Below, one piece after another: positions 27,171-36,198 of a stretch of 64,000 nucleotides of DNA; within the stretch, counting starts at the first letter, position 1, and every line of letters begins with the position of its first letter. A program made the position numbers and the translations under genes. A model generated the notes under the pieces. The model ran no database searches. It had not been told where the DNA came from and saw nothing but the letters and a program-made list of their open reading frames with translations. Source of the DNA: Georgenia satyanarayanai (GTDB lineage Bacteria > Actinomycetota > Actinomycetes > Actinomycetales > Actinomycetaceae); contig NZ_JAMBNZ010000013.1 of assembly GCF_023715365.1 (NCBI RefSeq), positions 22,753-86,752 of the forward strand, written 5' to 3'.

Positions 27171-28172
27171 ATGAGCACCGCACCCGACCCGATCGAGCAC
27201 GGAGCCGCCGCGCACGTGGCCCGGTGGAAGAAGCTTCCGCTCGTGTGGCAGCTGCGCCGCAGCGTGGGCCTGCAGCGCGGCATGCTCATCGCCGGCCTCG
27301 TCATCTGCGCCGTCTTCGTCCTCCTGGCTGTCCTTGCACCGCTGATCGCGCCCTACTCCTTCAACCAGCTCAGCGGACCCGACGGGTCCTTCCCCCGGCA
27401 GGCACCGCCGTCGGGCGAGTTCTGGTGGGGCACGACGGTGGGCGGCTACGACGTCTTCTCGCGCGTCGTGTGGGGCACCCAGACGGCGCTGCTCACGGTG
27501 GTCCTCGCCGTCGTGGCCTCGATCTTCCTCGGCATCGCCCTGGGCCTGGTCTCCGGCTACCTCGGCGGCTGGCTGGACCGGGTCCTCGTGACGGTCGCCG
27601 ACGCGATCTACGCCTTCCCCTCCCTGCTGCTGGCGATCGTCGTGTCGATCATCATCTCCGGCGGGCAGTCGAGCTTCTTGGGCGGGATCGCCGCCGCGGC
27701 CATCTCGATCACGGTGGTCTTTGTGCCGCAGTACTTCCGGGTGGTGCGCGCCGAGACGGTGCGGCTCAAGGCCGAGGCCTTCGTGGAGTCTGCCCGCGTG
27801 CTGGGCGCCTCGACCTCGCGGATCCTCTCGCGACACGTGCTGCGCAACGCGACCCGCTCGCTGCCGCTCATCGTCACGCTCAACGCCTCGGAGGCGATCC
27901 TCACCCTCGCCGGGCTCGGTTTCCTCGGCTTCGGCATCAACCCGACCGCGGCCGCCGAGTGGGGCTACGACCTCAACCGGGCAATCTCCGACGTCGCGAG
28001 CGGCATCTGGTGGACCGGTGTCTTCCCCGGCGTCGCCATCGTCATGCTCGTCCTGGGGATCACCCTCGTCGGAGAGAGCCTCAACGACCTGTCCGACCCG
28101 CGCCTGCGGATCCGTCGTCGGCCGCCGCGGCCGCCGCGCCGCGTCGCCACCGCCATGAAGGGAGCGGCGTGA
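27171..28172 (+). CDS. Peptide ABC transporter permease, DppC/OppC type
   Basis: This 333-residue partner permease starts 2 bases after the stop of the DppB-like gene. It has the OppC_N-type first helix and Y-S-F-N-Q segment, G-T-T-V-G-G-Y-D-V-F-S-R-V, and the EAA loop with E-S-A-R-V-L-G-A-S-T. The C-terminal tail is Arg/Pro-rich and unusually basic. The next gene starts in its stop codon (TGATG), so translation is coupled. Confidence 0.92.
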   Translation: MSTAPDPIEHGAAAHVARWKKLPLVWQLRRSVGLQRGMLIAGLVICAVFVLLAVLAPLIAPYSFNQLSGPDGSFPRQAPPSGEFWWGTTVGGYDVFSRVVWGTQTALLTVVLAVVASIFLGIALGLVSGYLGGWLDRVLVTVADAIYAFPSLLLAIVVSIIISGGQSSFLGGIAAAAISITVVFVPQYFRVVRAETVRLKAEAFVESARVLGASTSRILSRHVLRNATRSLPLIVTLNASEAILTLAGLGFLGFGINPTAAAEWGYDLNRAISDVASGIWWTGVFPGVAIVMLVLGITLVGESLNDLSDPRLRIRRRPPRPPRRVATAMKGAA

Positions 28173-29836
28173 TGACCACGCACGACGCCGACGGCGGCCC
28201 CGTCGTCGACATCCGGGACCTGCACATCACCTTCGCCACGGACGGGGAGCCGGTCCGCGCCGTCGACGGCGTCTCCCTGCACGTCAACCCCGGGGAGGTG
28301 CTCGCCGTCGTCGGGGAGTCCGGCTCGGGCAAGACCGTGACGGCCAAGAGCGTCCTCGGGCTGCTGCCCGACAACGCGAGCGTCGAGGGCGCCGTCGTCC
28401 TCGCGGGCAGCGACCTCGTCCAGCTCAAGCCCGGCGAGCTGCGCAAGGCCCGCGGGCGCGACGTCGCCATGGTGTTCCAGGAGCCCTCGACGGCGCTCAA
28501 CCCCGTGTACACGGTGGGCTGGCAGCTGGCCGAAGGGCTGCGCGCCCACGGGGAGTACTCGAAGAAGGAGGCCCGGGCGCGAGCGGTGGAGATGCTCGGC
28601 AAGGTCGGCATCCCCGACCCCTCGACGCGGGTGGACCACTACCCCCACCAGTTCTCCGGCGGGCAGAAGCAGCGCATCGTCATCGCGATGGCCCTTGCGC
28701 TGGACCCGAAGGTCATCGTTGCCGACGAGCCGACGACGGCGCTGGACGTCACCGTCCAGGCCGAGATCCTCGACCTGCTCCGAGCGGTGCGTGACGAGTT
28801 CGGCCGCGCGATCATCCTCATCACTCACAACATGGGCGTGGTCGCCGACCTCGCCGACCGCGTCGCGGTCATGTACCGCGGGAAGGTCGTCGAGCAGGCG
28901 CCGGCGCGCGAGCTCTTCGCCGCCCCGCAGCACGAGTACACCCGCCAGCTGCTCCGGGCGGTGCCCAGGCTCGGCGCCGCGATCGGCACCCCGGCCACCG
29001 CACCGGCCGCCACCGAGCCGGTGGTGCGCGCCCGCGACCTGGAGATCGTGTACCCGGGCCGGCTGCGTCAGCCCGACTTCCGGGCCGTCAACCGGGTGAG
29101 CTTCGACATCGCCCCCGGTGAGGTGCTCGGCCTCGTCGGTGAGTCCGGCTCGGGCAAGACGACGATCGGCCGGGCCATCGCCGGTCTCACCCGCGCCACC
29201 GGCGGTTCGCTCCAGGTGCTCGGCCACGAGATGGTCGGCTTCAAGGAGAAGGCGTTCCGGCCGCTGCGCGCCCGGGTCGGCTTCGTCTTCCAGGACCCGG
29301 CGACGAGCTTCAACCCGCTCCTCACCATCGGGGAGGCGGTCGCCGAGCCGCTGCTCATCCACGGGCGGGCAAAGGACGTCGCGGCGGCGCAGTCCCGGGT
29401 CAACGAGCTGCTCGACGCCGTCCACCTGCCCACGCACTACGCGGAGCGCTACCCCCACGAGCTCTCCGGCGGGCAGCGCCAGCGGGCCAGCCTGGCTCGC
29501 GGGCTCGCGCTGGACCCGGACCTGCTCGTGGCGGACGAGCCGACCTCGGCGCTGGACGTGTCGGTGCAGGCGAAGGTGCTCGAGGTGTTCAGCGAGCTCC
29601 AGGAGCGTCTCGGCTTCGCCACGCTCTTCATCAGCCACGACCTCGCGGTGGTCGGCATGCTCGCCGACCGGATCGCGGTGCTCTACCGCGGTGACCTCGT
29701 CGAGCTCGGCACCGGTGAGCAGGTGCTGCAGACGCCGCAGCACCCCTACACGCAGAAGCTGCTCGCCTCGGTCCCGGTCCCCGACCCGGTCGAGCAGCAG
29801 CAGCGCCGCGAGGCGCTGGCGGCCCTGCGCGGCTGA
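28172..29836 (+). CDS. Fused dual ATPase of the peptide ABC transporter (DppD-DppF)
   Basis: This 554-residue protein contains two ABC ATPase modules in one chain, as is common in actinobacteria. The first has Walker A G-E-S-G-S-G-K-T, signature F-S-G-G-Q-K-Q-R and Walker B V-I-V-A-D-E-P. The second has G-E-S-G-S-G-K-T, L-S-G-G-Q-R-Q-R and L-L-V-A-D-E-P. Each module ends with the oligopeptide C-terminal region (H-E-Y-T-R-Q-L-L and H-P-Y-T-Q-K-L-L). It powers the two permeases upstream. The ATG at 28172 has an AAGGGAG site. A longer upstream frame is a shadow. Confidence 0.93.
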   Translation: MTTHDADGGPVVDIRDLHITFATDGEPVRAVDGVSLHVNPGEVLAVVGESGSGKTVTAKSVLGLLPDNASVEGAVVLAGSDLVQLKPGELRKARGRDVAMVFQEPSTALNPVYTVGWQLAEGLRAHGEYSKKEARARAVEMLGKVGIPDPSTRVDHYPHQFSGGQKQRIVIAMALALDPKVIVADEPTTALDVTVQAEILDLLRAVRDEFGRAIILITHNMGVVADLADRVAVMYRGKVVEQAPARELFAAPQHEYTRQLLRAVPRLGAAIGTPATAPAATEPVVRARDLEIVYPGRLRQPDFRAVNRVSFDIAPGEVLGLVGESGSGKTTIGRAIAGLTRATGGSLQVLGHEMVGFKEKAFRPLRARVGFVFQDPATSFNPLLTIGEAVAEPLLIHGRAKDVAAAQSRVNELLDAVHLPTHYAERYPHELSGGQRQRASLARGLALDPDLLVADEPTSALDVSVQAKVLEVFSELQERLGFATLFISHDLAVVGMLADRIAVLYRGDLVELGTGEQVLQTPQHPYTQKLLASVPVPDPVEQQQRREALAALRG

Positions 29837-29860
29837 ACCGGCCCGGCCCGCACGACCCGC

Positions 29861-29885
29861 GGGACGTGCTGGCGCGCCACGTCCC
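29861..29885. terminator. Hairpin after the peptide ABC operon
   Basis: GGGACGTG (29861-29868) pairs with CACGTCCC (29878-29885), 24 bases past the ATPase stop. It probably ends the ABC operon. The remaining sequence to 30066 has no gene; the in-frame extension there is rich in Ala/Pro and not conserved-looking. Confidence 0.55.
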
Positions 29886-30066
29886 GTCCTCCCGCGAGCC
29901 GCTCCCGGCGCTCGTCGCCGCCGTCGCCCTCCTCGCCGGGGCGGCCGGGTACGTCCTCCCCCGGCGCGCCGTAGCCGCGCCCGCCGCGACTCCCCGGGAT
30001 GCCGCGGCGCTCCCTCACCGGTACACAGGAGCGCACCCGCCCCCCATCTCCAGGGAGACCGCCCCG

Positions 30067-31740
30067 ATGACCCGCATCACCGAGACGTCCGACCAGTGGT
30101 GGAAGACGGCCGTCATCTACTGCCTCGACGTCGAGACCTTCTTCGACTCCGACGGCGACGGCGTGGGGGACGTCGCCGGGCTCGTCGAGCGCATCGACTA
30201 CCTCGCCCAGCTCGGTGTCACCTGCCTGTGGCTCATGCCCTTCTACCCCACCCCCGACCGCGACGACGGCTACGACGTCACCGACTTCTACGGCGTCGAC
30301 CCGCGCCTGGGCAGCCTGGGCGACGTCGTCGAGCTCGTCCGCACCGCCAAGGACCGCGGCATGCGGGTCATCGTCGACCTCCTCATCAACCACACCTCCG
30401 ACCAGCACCCCTGGTTCAAGGCCGCCCGCCGGTCGACCGACAACCCGTTTCGGGACTACTACGTGTGGCGCGCCGACACCCCGCCGGACACGTCCGCCAT
30501 GGCGGTCTTCCCCGACCGGGAGGAGGGCATCTGGACCCTCGACGAGAAGACCGAGGAGTGGTACCTCCACCACTTCTACTCCCACCAGCCCGATCTCAAC
30601 GTCGCCAACCCCAAGGTGCGCGACGAGATCATGAAGGTCATCGGCTTCTGGCTGGAGCTCGGCATCGACGGCTTCCGGGTCGACGCCGTGCCCTTCTTCC
30701 TCGAGGACATCGGCATGACCGGCGCGGACGCCGACGCGATGGCCCACCCGCACGACCACCTCAAGGACATCCGGGCCTTCCTCTCCCGCCGCCGGGGCGA
30801 CGCGATCCTCCTCGGCGAGGTCAACGTGCCGCACGAGGAACAGGCGACGTACTTCGGCGACGGCCACCAGCTGCACATGATGTTCGACTTCATCACGATG
30901 CAGAAGCTCTACCTCTCACTCGCCCGGGGCGACGCCGGACCGCTCACCGAGGCGCTCCTCACCCGCCCGGAGATCCCCGAGGACTGCCAGTGGGCCACCT
31001 TCGTGCGCAACCACGACGAGCTCACCCTCGACAAGCTCTCCGAGGACGAGCGTGCGGAGGTCTTCGCCGCCTTCGGGCCGGAGGAGGAGATGCAGATCTA
31101 CGGGCGCGGCCTCAAGCGTCGGGTGCCGCCGATGATGGACGGGGACCCGCGGCGCATCCGGCTCGTCTACTCCCTGCTGTTCTCCCTGCCCGGCACGCCG
31201 TCGCTGTTCTACGGCGAGGAGATCGGCATGGGTGAGGACCTCGCCGCCGACGGCCGCATGGCGGTGCGCACCCCCATGCAGTGGGCACCGGAGCCGGGCG
31301 GTGCCTTCTCCACCGCTGCGCCCGCCAAGCTCGTGGCGCGTCCGGTGCCGGACGGCTACGGTCCCGAGTTCGTCAACGCGTGGGACCAGATGCGTGACCC
31401 GGACTCGCTGTGGAGCTTTGTGCGCCGGCTCGTCCACACCTACCGCTCCCACCCGGAGCTCGGGCGCGGCACCTTCCACGTGCTCGACCAGCCCCACCCG
31501 GAGGTCCTGGCCCACTGCGTCGCGTGGGAGGGGCGGATGGTCGTGGCGGTGCACAACCTCGGCGGGGAGGCGCGCACCGTCCCGCTGCGGGTCGACGCCC
31601 CTGGCGGGTCCACCCTCGAGAGCCTGCTCAGCGACGAACGCCTCGTCCTGGACGACGACGGCGCGAGCGAGCTGGCCCTCGCCGGGTACGGCTACCGCTG
31701 GTTCCACGTCCACCACGCCGGCGGGCTGCGCCTGCCCTAG
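30067..31740 (+). CDS. GH13 alpha-amylase-family protein (trehalose synthase-like)
   Basis: This 557-residue TIM-barrel glycoside hydrolase has an intact catalytic triad: nucleophile D206 (G-F-R-V-D-A-V), acid/base E251 (L-L-G-E-V-N) and D317 (R-N-H-D-E-L). The start (S-D-Q-W-W-K-T-A-V-I-Y) and the Ca-like segment D-S-D-G-D-G-V-G-D resemble trehalose synthase and related GH13 enzymes. The all-beta C-terminal domain is present. No signal peptide follows the ATG at 30067, so it is intracellular and probably acts on maltose, trehalose or a related disaccharide. The N-terminal extension up to 29866 is rejected because the GGGAGA ribosome site fits the inner ATG. Confidence 0.88.
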   Translation: MTRITETSDQWWKTAVIYCLDVETFFDSDGDGVGDVAGLVERIDYLAQLGVTCLWLMPFYPTPDRDDGYDVTDFYGVDPRLGSLGDVVELVRTAKDRGMRVIVDLLINHTSDQHPWFKAARRSTDNPFRDYYVWRADTPPDTSAMAVFPDREEGIWTLDEKTEEWYLHHFYSHQPDLNVANPKVRDEIMKVIGFWLELGIDGFRVDAVPFFLEDIGMTGADADAMAHPHDHLKDIRAFLSRRRGDAILLGEVNVPHEEQATYFGDGHQLHMMFDFITMQKLYLSLARGDAGPLTEALLTRPEIPEDCQWATFVRNHDELTLDKLSEDERAEVFAAFGPEEEMQIYGRGLKRRVPPMMDGDPRRIRLVYSLLFSLPGTPSLFYGEEIGMGEDLAADGRMAVRTPMQWAPEPGGAFSTAAPAKLVARPVPDGYGPEFVNAWDQMRDPDSLWSFVRRLVHTYRSHPELGRGTFHVLDQPHPEVLAHCVAWEGRMVVAVHNLGGEARTVPLRVDAPGGSTLESLLSDERLVLDDDGASELALAGYGYRWFHVHHAGGLRLP

Positions 31741-31825
31741 GGTCCGACCACGGGTGGATCCTGGGCCGCCAAGGTCAGCCGCGAGGCCGACGCGGGCCGG
31801 TACCCGGGCCGGCGAGGATCGTCCT

Positions 31826-32074
31826 GTGAGCACAGACCGGTCCCGTACCCCGCTTCCCGAGCTCGCCGGCGCCATCGTCATCGGCGCCGCGCTCGTCGTC
31901 CTGACGCTCGCCGTCCTCGTCGCCATGCACGTCCTCACCGGCCGGCTCCTCACCGACGGCGACGCGCAGCGACAGGAGGTGGGTGCAACCGCCGGGCTCC
32001 GTGTCCCATCCCACGAGACGGCCGGTGTCCTCGTGCTCGGGGTCGCAGCCGCCCCGGGGACAATGGGGGCATGA
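31826..32074 (+). CDS. Small single-pass membrane protein
   Basis: This 82-residue protein starts at a GTG. A hydrophobic helix spans about residues 12-36 (A-G-A-I-V-I-G-A-A-L-V-V-L-T-L-A-V), with a short, less hydrophobic tail. The family is not recognised. Its stop overlaps the ATG of the next gene (ATGA). The overlap supports a real gene, but the downstream gene also has its own -10 site, so this frame could be fortuitous. Confidence 0.5.
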   Translation: MSTDRSRTPLPELAGAIVIGAALVVLTLAVLVAMHVLTGRLLTDGDAQRQEVGATAGLRVPSHETAGVLVLGVAAAPGTMGA

Positions 32075-33957
32075 CCGCCGCTCGCACCCAGCCCCGTGTC
32101 CGCGCCTCCGAGCTCGTCGGGCGCGGCTGGCTCAACACAGGTGGCCGCGAGCTGGGCCTGCAGGAGCTGCGCGGCAAGATCGTCCTGCTCGACTTCTGGA
32201 CCTTCTGCTGCATCAACTGCCTCCACGTCATCGACGAGCTGCGCGAGCTCGAGGAGAAGTACCACGACGTCCTCGTGACGATCGGCGTCCACTCCCCCAA
32301 GTTCGCTCACGAGGCCGACCCGGACGCGCTCGGCGCCGCCGTCGAGCGCTACGACGTCGCCCACCCCGTCCTCGACGACCCCGAGCTCGTCACGTGGAAG
32401 GCCTACACCGCCCGTGCGTGGCCCACGCTCGTCCTCATCGACCCCGAGGGCTACATCGTCGGGCACATGGCCGGTGAGGGGCACACCCCGAACATCGCCG
32501 CCGCCATCGACCAGCTCGTCGCCGAGCACGAGGCCAAGGGAACCCTCCACCGCGGGTCCGGGCCCTACGTGCCGCCGGAGCCCACGGCCGGCCTGCTCAA
32601 GTTCCCTGCCAAGGCCATCACCCTGCCCGGCGGCAACCTCCTCGTCGCCGACGCCGGCCACCACCGCCTCGTCGAGCTCGAGCCAGACGGCGAGACGCTC
32701 GTGCGCGCCATCGGCTCCGGCTCCCGCGGACGCACCGACGGCCCCGCCGACGTCGCCGATCTCAACGAGCCCAACGGCCTGTGCCTCCTCCCTGGTGAGG
32801 TCGCGGAGCAGGTGGGCTACGACGTCGTCGTCGCCGACACCGTCAACCACCTCCTGCGCGGTGTGCGGCTGTCCGACGGGCACGTGAGGACGCTCGCCGG
32901 CACCGGTGAGCAGTTCATGGTCGGCGCCCCGGACAACGTCGAACCGGGCGAGGAGCCGGCCACCGAGGACTACGGGCCGGGACGCCGCATCCGGCTCTCC
33001 TCCCCCTGGGACGTCACCTGGTCGGCGGCCGCGAACGCCGTCGTCGTCGCGATGGCGGGGCACCACACGCTGTGGACCTTCGACCCCGCCGCCGGCTTCC
33101 TCGCGCGGCTGGGCGGGACGATGAACGAGGGCCTCGTCGACGGCGAGCTGCGCCAGGCCTGGTTCGCCCAGCCCTCGGGCCTGTCGGTCGGCTCGGACGG
33201 CCGCCTCTGGCTCGCCGACGCCGAGACCTCCGCCCTGCGCTACGTCGACGTGCCCGCCGGCAAGGTGCGCACCGCCATCGGGCAGGGCCTGTTCGACTTC
33301 GGTCACCGCGACGGTGGTGCCGCCGACGCGCTGCTCCAGCACCCGCTCGGCGTTGCCGCCCTCCCGGGCGGGCAGGTCGCCGTCGCCGACACGTACAACG
33401 GCGCCGTGCGCCTCTACGACCCCGCGACCGGGCAGGTGAGCACCGTGGCCACCGGCCTGCGCGAGCCGTCCGGGCTTCTCGTGGACGACGACGGCGCGCA
33501 CCTCCTCGTCGTCGAGTCCGCCGCCCACCGGCTCACCCGGGTGCCGCTGCCCGAGGGCACGGCCGAGCTGCACGACGGCGGCGCGCACCGCACCCACCGG
33601 CCCGCCACCGAGGTGGCACCGAGCTTCACGCTGCGCGTCGTGTTCACCCCGCCCGCCGGCAAGAAGCTCGACGACCGCTTCGGTCCCTCGACCCAGCTGT
33701 CGGTCTCCGCCGACTCCCTCGTCGCCGGTGGCGGCACGGGCACGGACCTCGAGCGGGAGGTCACGCTCAGCCTGGGCTCCCTCGACGGCGCCGGCGACGG
33801 CCAGACCGTCCTGTCGGTGACCGCCAAGGCCGCGTCCTGCGACGACGACCCGGCCATCGAGTTCCCCGCCTGCCACCTCGCGGCGCAGGACTGGGGCATC
33901 CCGGTGCGCGTGGTCGAGGGCGGTCCGGAGGAGCTCGTCCTCAACCTCCACGGCTGA
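32071..33957 (+). CDS. NHL-repeat thioredoxin-like protein (NHLRC2 type)
   Basis: This 628-residue protein joins an N-terminal thioredoxin-like domain (about 14-165) to an NHL beta-propeller (about 180-500) and a C-terminal beta domain. The redox motif is C47-I-N-C50 within W-T-F-C-C-I-N-C, as in TlpA-like and NHLRC2 proteins. No signal peptide is present, so it appears cytoplasmic. Function in bacteria is unknown; a redox-scaffold role is suggested by the fold. GACAAT stands 6 bases before the ATG (32059-32064), giving a possible separate leaderless transcript despite overlapping the small membrane gene. Confidence 0.9.
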   Translation: MTAARTQPRVRASELVGRGWLNTGGRELGLQELRGKIVLLDFWTFCCINCLHVIDELRELEEKYHDVLVTIGVHSPKFAHEADPDALGAAVERYDVAHPVLDDPELVTWKAYTARAWPTLVLIDPEGYIVGHMAGEGHTPNIAAAIDQLVAEHEAKGTLHRGSGPYVPPEPTAGLLKFPAKAITLPGGNLLVADAGHHRLVELEPDGETLVRAIGSGSRGRTDGPADVADLNEPNGLCLLPGEVAEQVGYDVVVADTVNHLLRGVRLSDGHVRTLAGTGEQFMVGAPDNVEPGEEPATEDYGPGRRIRLSSPWDVTWSAAANAVVVAMAGHHTLWTFDPAAGFLARLGGTMNEGLVDGELRQAWFAQPSGLSVGSDGRLWLADAETSALRYVDVPAGKVRTAIGQGLFDFGHRDGGAADALLQHPLGVAALPGGQVAVADTYNGAVRLYDPATGQVSTVATGLREPSGLLVDDDGAHLLVVESAAHRLTRVPLPEGTAELHDGGAHRTHRPATEVAPSFTLRVVFTPPAGKKLDDRFGPSTQLSVSADSLVAGGGTGTDLEREVTLSLGSLDGAGDGQTVLSVTAKAASCDDDPAIEFPACHLAAQDWGIPVRVVEGGPEELVLNLHG

Positions 33958-33975
33958 GCCTCGGCGCGTTCCGCC

Positions 33976-34079
33976 GGGCATGTGCCACAAGCACGGGCGG
34001 TGGGAGCCCCGGGCGACACTTGTCACGGCGTGTCGTCCGGTGTGTCGCCGTCGTGCCGGAGCCGTTGTGGCACCTGCCT
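33976..34079. repeat. Terminal-inverted-repeat element, copy A (GGGCATGTGCCACAA ends)
   Basis: The left end 33976-33990 is GGGCATGTGCCACAA and the right end 34065-34078 is TTGTGGCACCTGCC, a 14-bp inverted repeat with one mismatch. The interior (C-G-G-C-G-T-G-T-C-G twice-like) matches copy B. It fills the gap between the convergent NHL and sortase genes. Probably a bidirectional terminator or a short mobile repeat. Confidence 0.85.
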
Positions 34080-34085
34080 TCGGGC

Positions 34086-34874
34086 TCAGCCGACCGGCTC
34101 GGCGACGACAACGATGTTCTCGGAGTACCGCCCCGTCGCCTCGTCGTAGGTGCCGCCGCAGGTGACGAGGACGAGGCGGTGAGGCCCGTCCGGGGTGAAC
34201 AGCGACGGGTCCAGACTCTCCTGCGGCGTCGTGCTGCGCTCGACCACCCGGTACTCGTGGGCGCGCCCGCGGCTGTCCTCGAGGGACACGACGTCCCCGG
34301 ACGCGACGACCAGCAGCGCGCTCATGGCACCGCCGCGACGCAGTCCGTCCATGTGGCCGGCAAGCACCACCGTGCCCTCGGCCTGGCCGGGCACGGCACC
34401 GGCGGCCCACCACCCCACGCGCGCCGGGTCCGCGGGCAGCTGCAGCTCACCGGAGGGCAGCACGCCCACCGCCACGACCTCGGCCGTGACGCCCGGGAGC
34501 GTCACCTGCGCCGGAGGCACCGGCGTCGGCGCGTGGGCGACCGCGGTGAGCGCACTCTGGACGTGCCCGTCCGGACCGGTCCCCTCGGAAGCCGTCACCG
34601 GCGACGACGTGGTCGGCTCCGCCGTCGGGGCACCGAAGTCCTCTGCCCGGACGGCCGGTTCCCCCGCGAGCAGGCTCACGCCACCGACGACCAGCCCCAG
34701 GCCGGCGACCGCTGCCAGCGCGGCGCCCCCGACCGGGACGCCGCGCTGTGCGCGAGCTGCGTGTCGGGCGGTGCCGCGCGGCTCCTGAGCCGCGTGCAGT
34801 CCGGCGCTGACCCGCCCGCGCGCCGCGTGCCTCGGGGACACGCGCCGCCGGCGAGCCGCGTGTCGTGGCACCAC
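34086..34874 (-). CDS. Class F sortase
   Basis: This 262-residue membrane-anchored transpeptidase has a long Arg/His-rich cytoplasmic start, one helix (about 48-70), a Ser/Thr/Pro linker and the sortase barrel. Catalytic residues are H174 (L-A-G-H-M-D), C239 (L-V-T-C-G-G) and R249 (A-T-G-R-Y), with spacing typical of class F enzymes of actinobacteria. The GTG start at 34874 directly abuts the stop of the DUF4142 gene. The first 40 residues are unusually basic, so the true start could be a later GTG. Confidence 0.88.
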   Translation of the reverse strand: MVPRHAARRRRVSPRHAARGRVSAGLHAAQEPRGTARHAARAQRGVPVGGAALAAVAGLGLVVGGVSLLAGEPAVRAEDFGAPTAEPTTSSPVTASEGTGPDGHVQSALTAVAHAPTPVPPAQVTLPGVTAEVVAVGVLPSGELQLPADPARVGWWAAGAVPGQAEGTVVLAGHMDGLRRGGAMSALLVVASGDVVSLEDSRGRAHEYRVVERSTTPQESLDPSLFTPDGPHRLVLVTCGGTYDEATGRYSENIVVVAEPVG

Positions 34875-35519
34875 TTAGGCCCGGACCTGCCTGCGTCGCA
34901 CGACCACCGCAGCAGCGCCGGCGAGCACGACGGCGCCGAGAACGACCGCCGCGAGCCCGAGGGAGTCGGTGGTGCCGTCAGGGGCGATGCCGCCCGGCAC
35001 TGCGCCGGGGGCGCCGCCGGACATGGTGAGCAGGTGGTCGAGGTGACGCTGGATCACCGGGGCGGCGGCCTCGGCCAGGGCGATGACGTCCTCGTCGGAG
35101 CCGTTGGCGATCTCCTCCTGCCCCGCGGCGAGGGACATCCGGTGCCCCTCGATCTGCGTGGCGATCCAGGCGGTGTCGAAGGCCTCGCCCTGCTGCTCCC
35201 GCACCTCGGTGAGGGCGGCCTCCTGCTCCGGCGACGGCTGGTCGGGCAGGTCGACGCCGAGCTCCTCGGCAAGCGCGACGAGGCCGGCGTCCAGCGCCTC
35301 GTGGTCGGCGATGAGCGTGGCGCCCATCTCCCTCACCTCCGCCGTCGTGGCCTGGTCCTGCGCGGCCGTGCCGGCGGCAATCTCGGCGAGATTGCTCTGG
35401 TGGGCCGCAACCATCCAGGCCTCGTCCTGATCGGAGGGTTCGGCAGCAGCGGGAGACACAGCGAGCACCGCGGCGCCGAGCAGGATGCCGGCACCCAGGA
35501 CAGCGCGTCGTAGAACCAT
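34875..35519 (-). CDS. DUF4142 secreted protein with C-terminal membrane anchor
   Basis: This 214-residue protein has a signal peptide (A-V-L-A-V-S-P-A-A-A cleavage region near residue 26), a helical DUF4142 ferritin-like domain (about 30-165) with A-A-H-Q-S-N-L and E-G-H-R-M, and a C-terminal helix ending R-R-R-Q-V-R-A. The tail looks like a sorting signal (hydrophobic plus Arg), but no LPxTG-like motif precedes it, so it is probably just membrane-anchored. It stands immediately before the class F sortase and probably shares its mRNA. Confidence 0.87.
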   Translation of the reverse strand: MVLRRAVLGAGILLGAAVLAVSPAAAEPSDQDEAWMVAAHQSNLAEIAAGTAAQDQATTAEVREMGATLIADHEALDAGLVALAEELGVDLPDQPSPEQEAALTEVREQQGEAFDTAWIATQIEGHRMSLAAGQEEIANGSDEDVIALAEAAAPVIQRHLDHLLTMSGGAPGAVPGGIAPDGTTDSLGLAAVVLGAVVLAGAAAVVVRRRQVRA

Positions 35520-35618
35520 GTCGAACCCCCATCATGACGTGGTGTGACAACTGCCACACGCCCCCAAGGTACTGAGGAGACCGCGCTCGTGCGCGCGAAG
35601 GTGCCCGGGCAGTCGACC

Positions 35619-35624
35619 TAGACT
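35619..35624 (+). promoter_or_regulatory. -10 hexamer TAGACT of the thermonuclease gene
   Basis: TAGACT ends 8 bases before the ATG at 35633. No ribosome site is visible between, so the mRNA has at most a couple of leader bases. Confidence 0.45.
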
Positions 35625-35632
35625 CCGGCTCC

Positions 35633-36145
35633 ATGACGACGACCGCCGATCGGGACCCCCTCCGCCGAGGGCTCGCCGCGCTCGGGTGCGCCGGACTCGT
35701 GCTCGGCGCCTGCGCCCCGGCCGAGGAGAGCGACGGCGACCTCGCCACGGTCACCTACGTCGTCGACGGGGACACGATCAGGGTGGAGATGGACGGCGAG
35801 GAGGTGGCGGTGCGGCTCCTCAACCTCGACACCCCGGAGAAGGACGGCCCCTACACCGAGGCCGAGTGCCTGGGCGTGGAGGCGACCGCCTTCCTCGCCG
35901 ACCTGCTCCCCCCGGGCACCGAGGTCCGTCTGGAGGAGGACGTCGAGCCGACGGACCGGTACGGCCGCCACCTCGCCGGGGTCTACCTCGACGACCTCCT
36001 CGTCAACGCCGAGGTCGCGCGCGCCGGTCTTGGCGTCCCGGTCCTCGTGCGCCCGAACGATCGCTTCCACGACGCTGTGGTCGCCGCGCACGAGGAGGCG
36101 CAGGCGGCGTCCCGCGGCCTCTACGACCCGGCCAACGGTTGCTGA
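35633..36145 (+). CDS. Thermonuclease-family (SNase-like) lipoprotein
   Basis: This 170-residue exported nuclease has a lipobox L-V-L-G-A-C-A after the signal peptide. The staphylococcal nuclease fold shows V-V-D-G-D-T-I, V-R-L-L-N-L-D-T-P-E-K, and D-R-Y-G-R-H-L-A-G-V with the catalytic arginines. It probably degrades extracellular DNA or RNA with calcium. It is convergent with the alcohol dehydrogenase; the gap between them (36146-36588) holds a pseudogene remnant, a repeat element and a hairpin. Confidence 0.88.
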   Translation: MTTTADRDPLRRGLAALGCAGLVLGACAPAEESDGDLATVTYVVDGDTIRVEMDGEEVAVRLLNLDTPEKDGPYTEAECLGVEATAFLADLLPPGTEVRLEEDVEPTDRYGRHLAGVYLDDLLVNAEVARAGLGVPVLVRPNDRFHDAVVAAHEEAQAASRGLYDPANGC

Positions 36146-36198
36146 CGCGCCGCGGCCGCCGGCGCGCGCCGGACCCCGTCGTCACATTGGCGGCATCA

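Noticed and set aside
24358..27183. A 941-codon minus-strand frame over the peptide ABC genes
   Set aside because: Complement of a clear ABC operon. The translation is a Glu/Gly/Val/Arg repeat-like artefact of third-position GC bias.
30916..34413. A 1165-codon minus-strand frame across GH13, NHL and sortase genes
   Set aside because: Shadow frame that crosses three well-supported genes on both strands and the intergenic repeat.
34875..35000. An LPxTG sorting signal on the DUF4142 protein
   Set aside because: The hydrophobic, Arg-ended tail is present, but no LPxTG or close variant precedes it.
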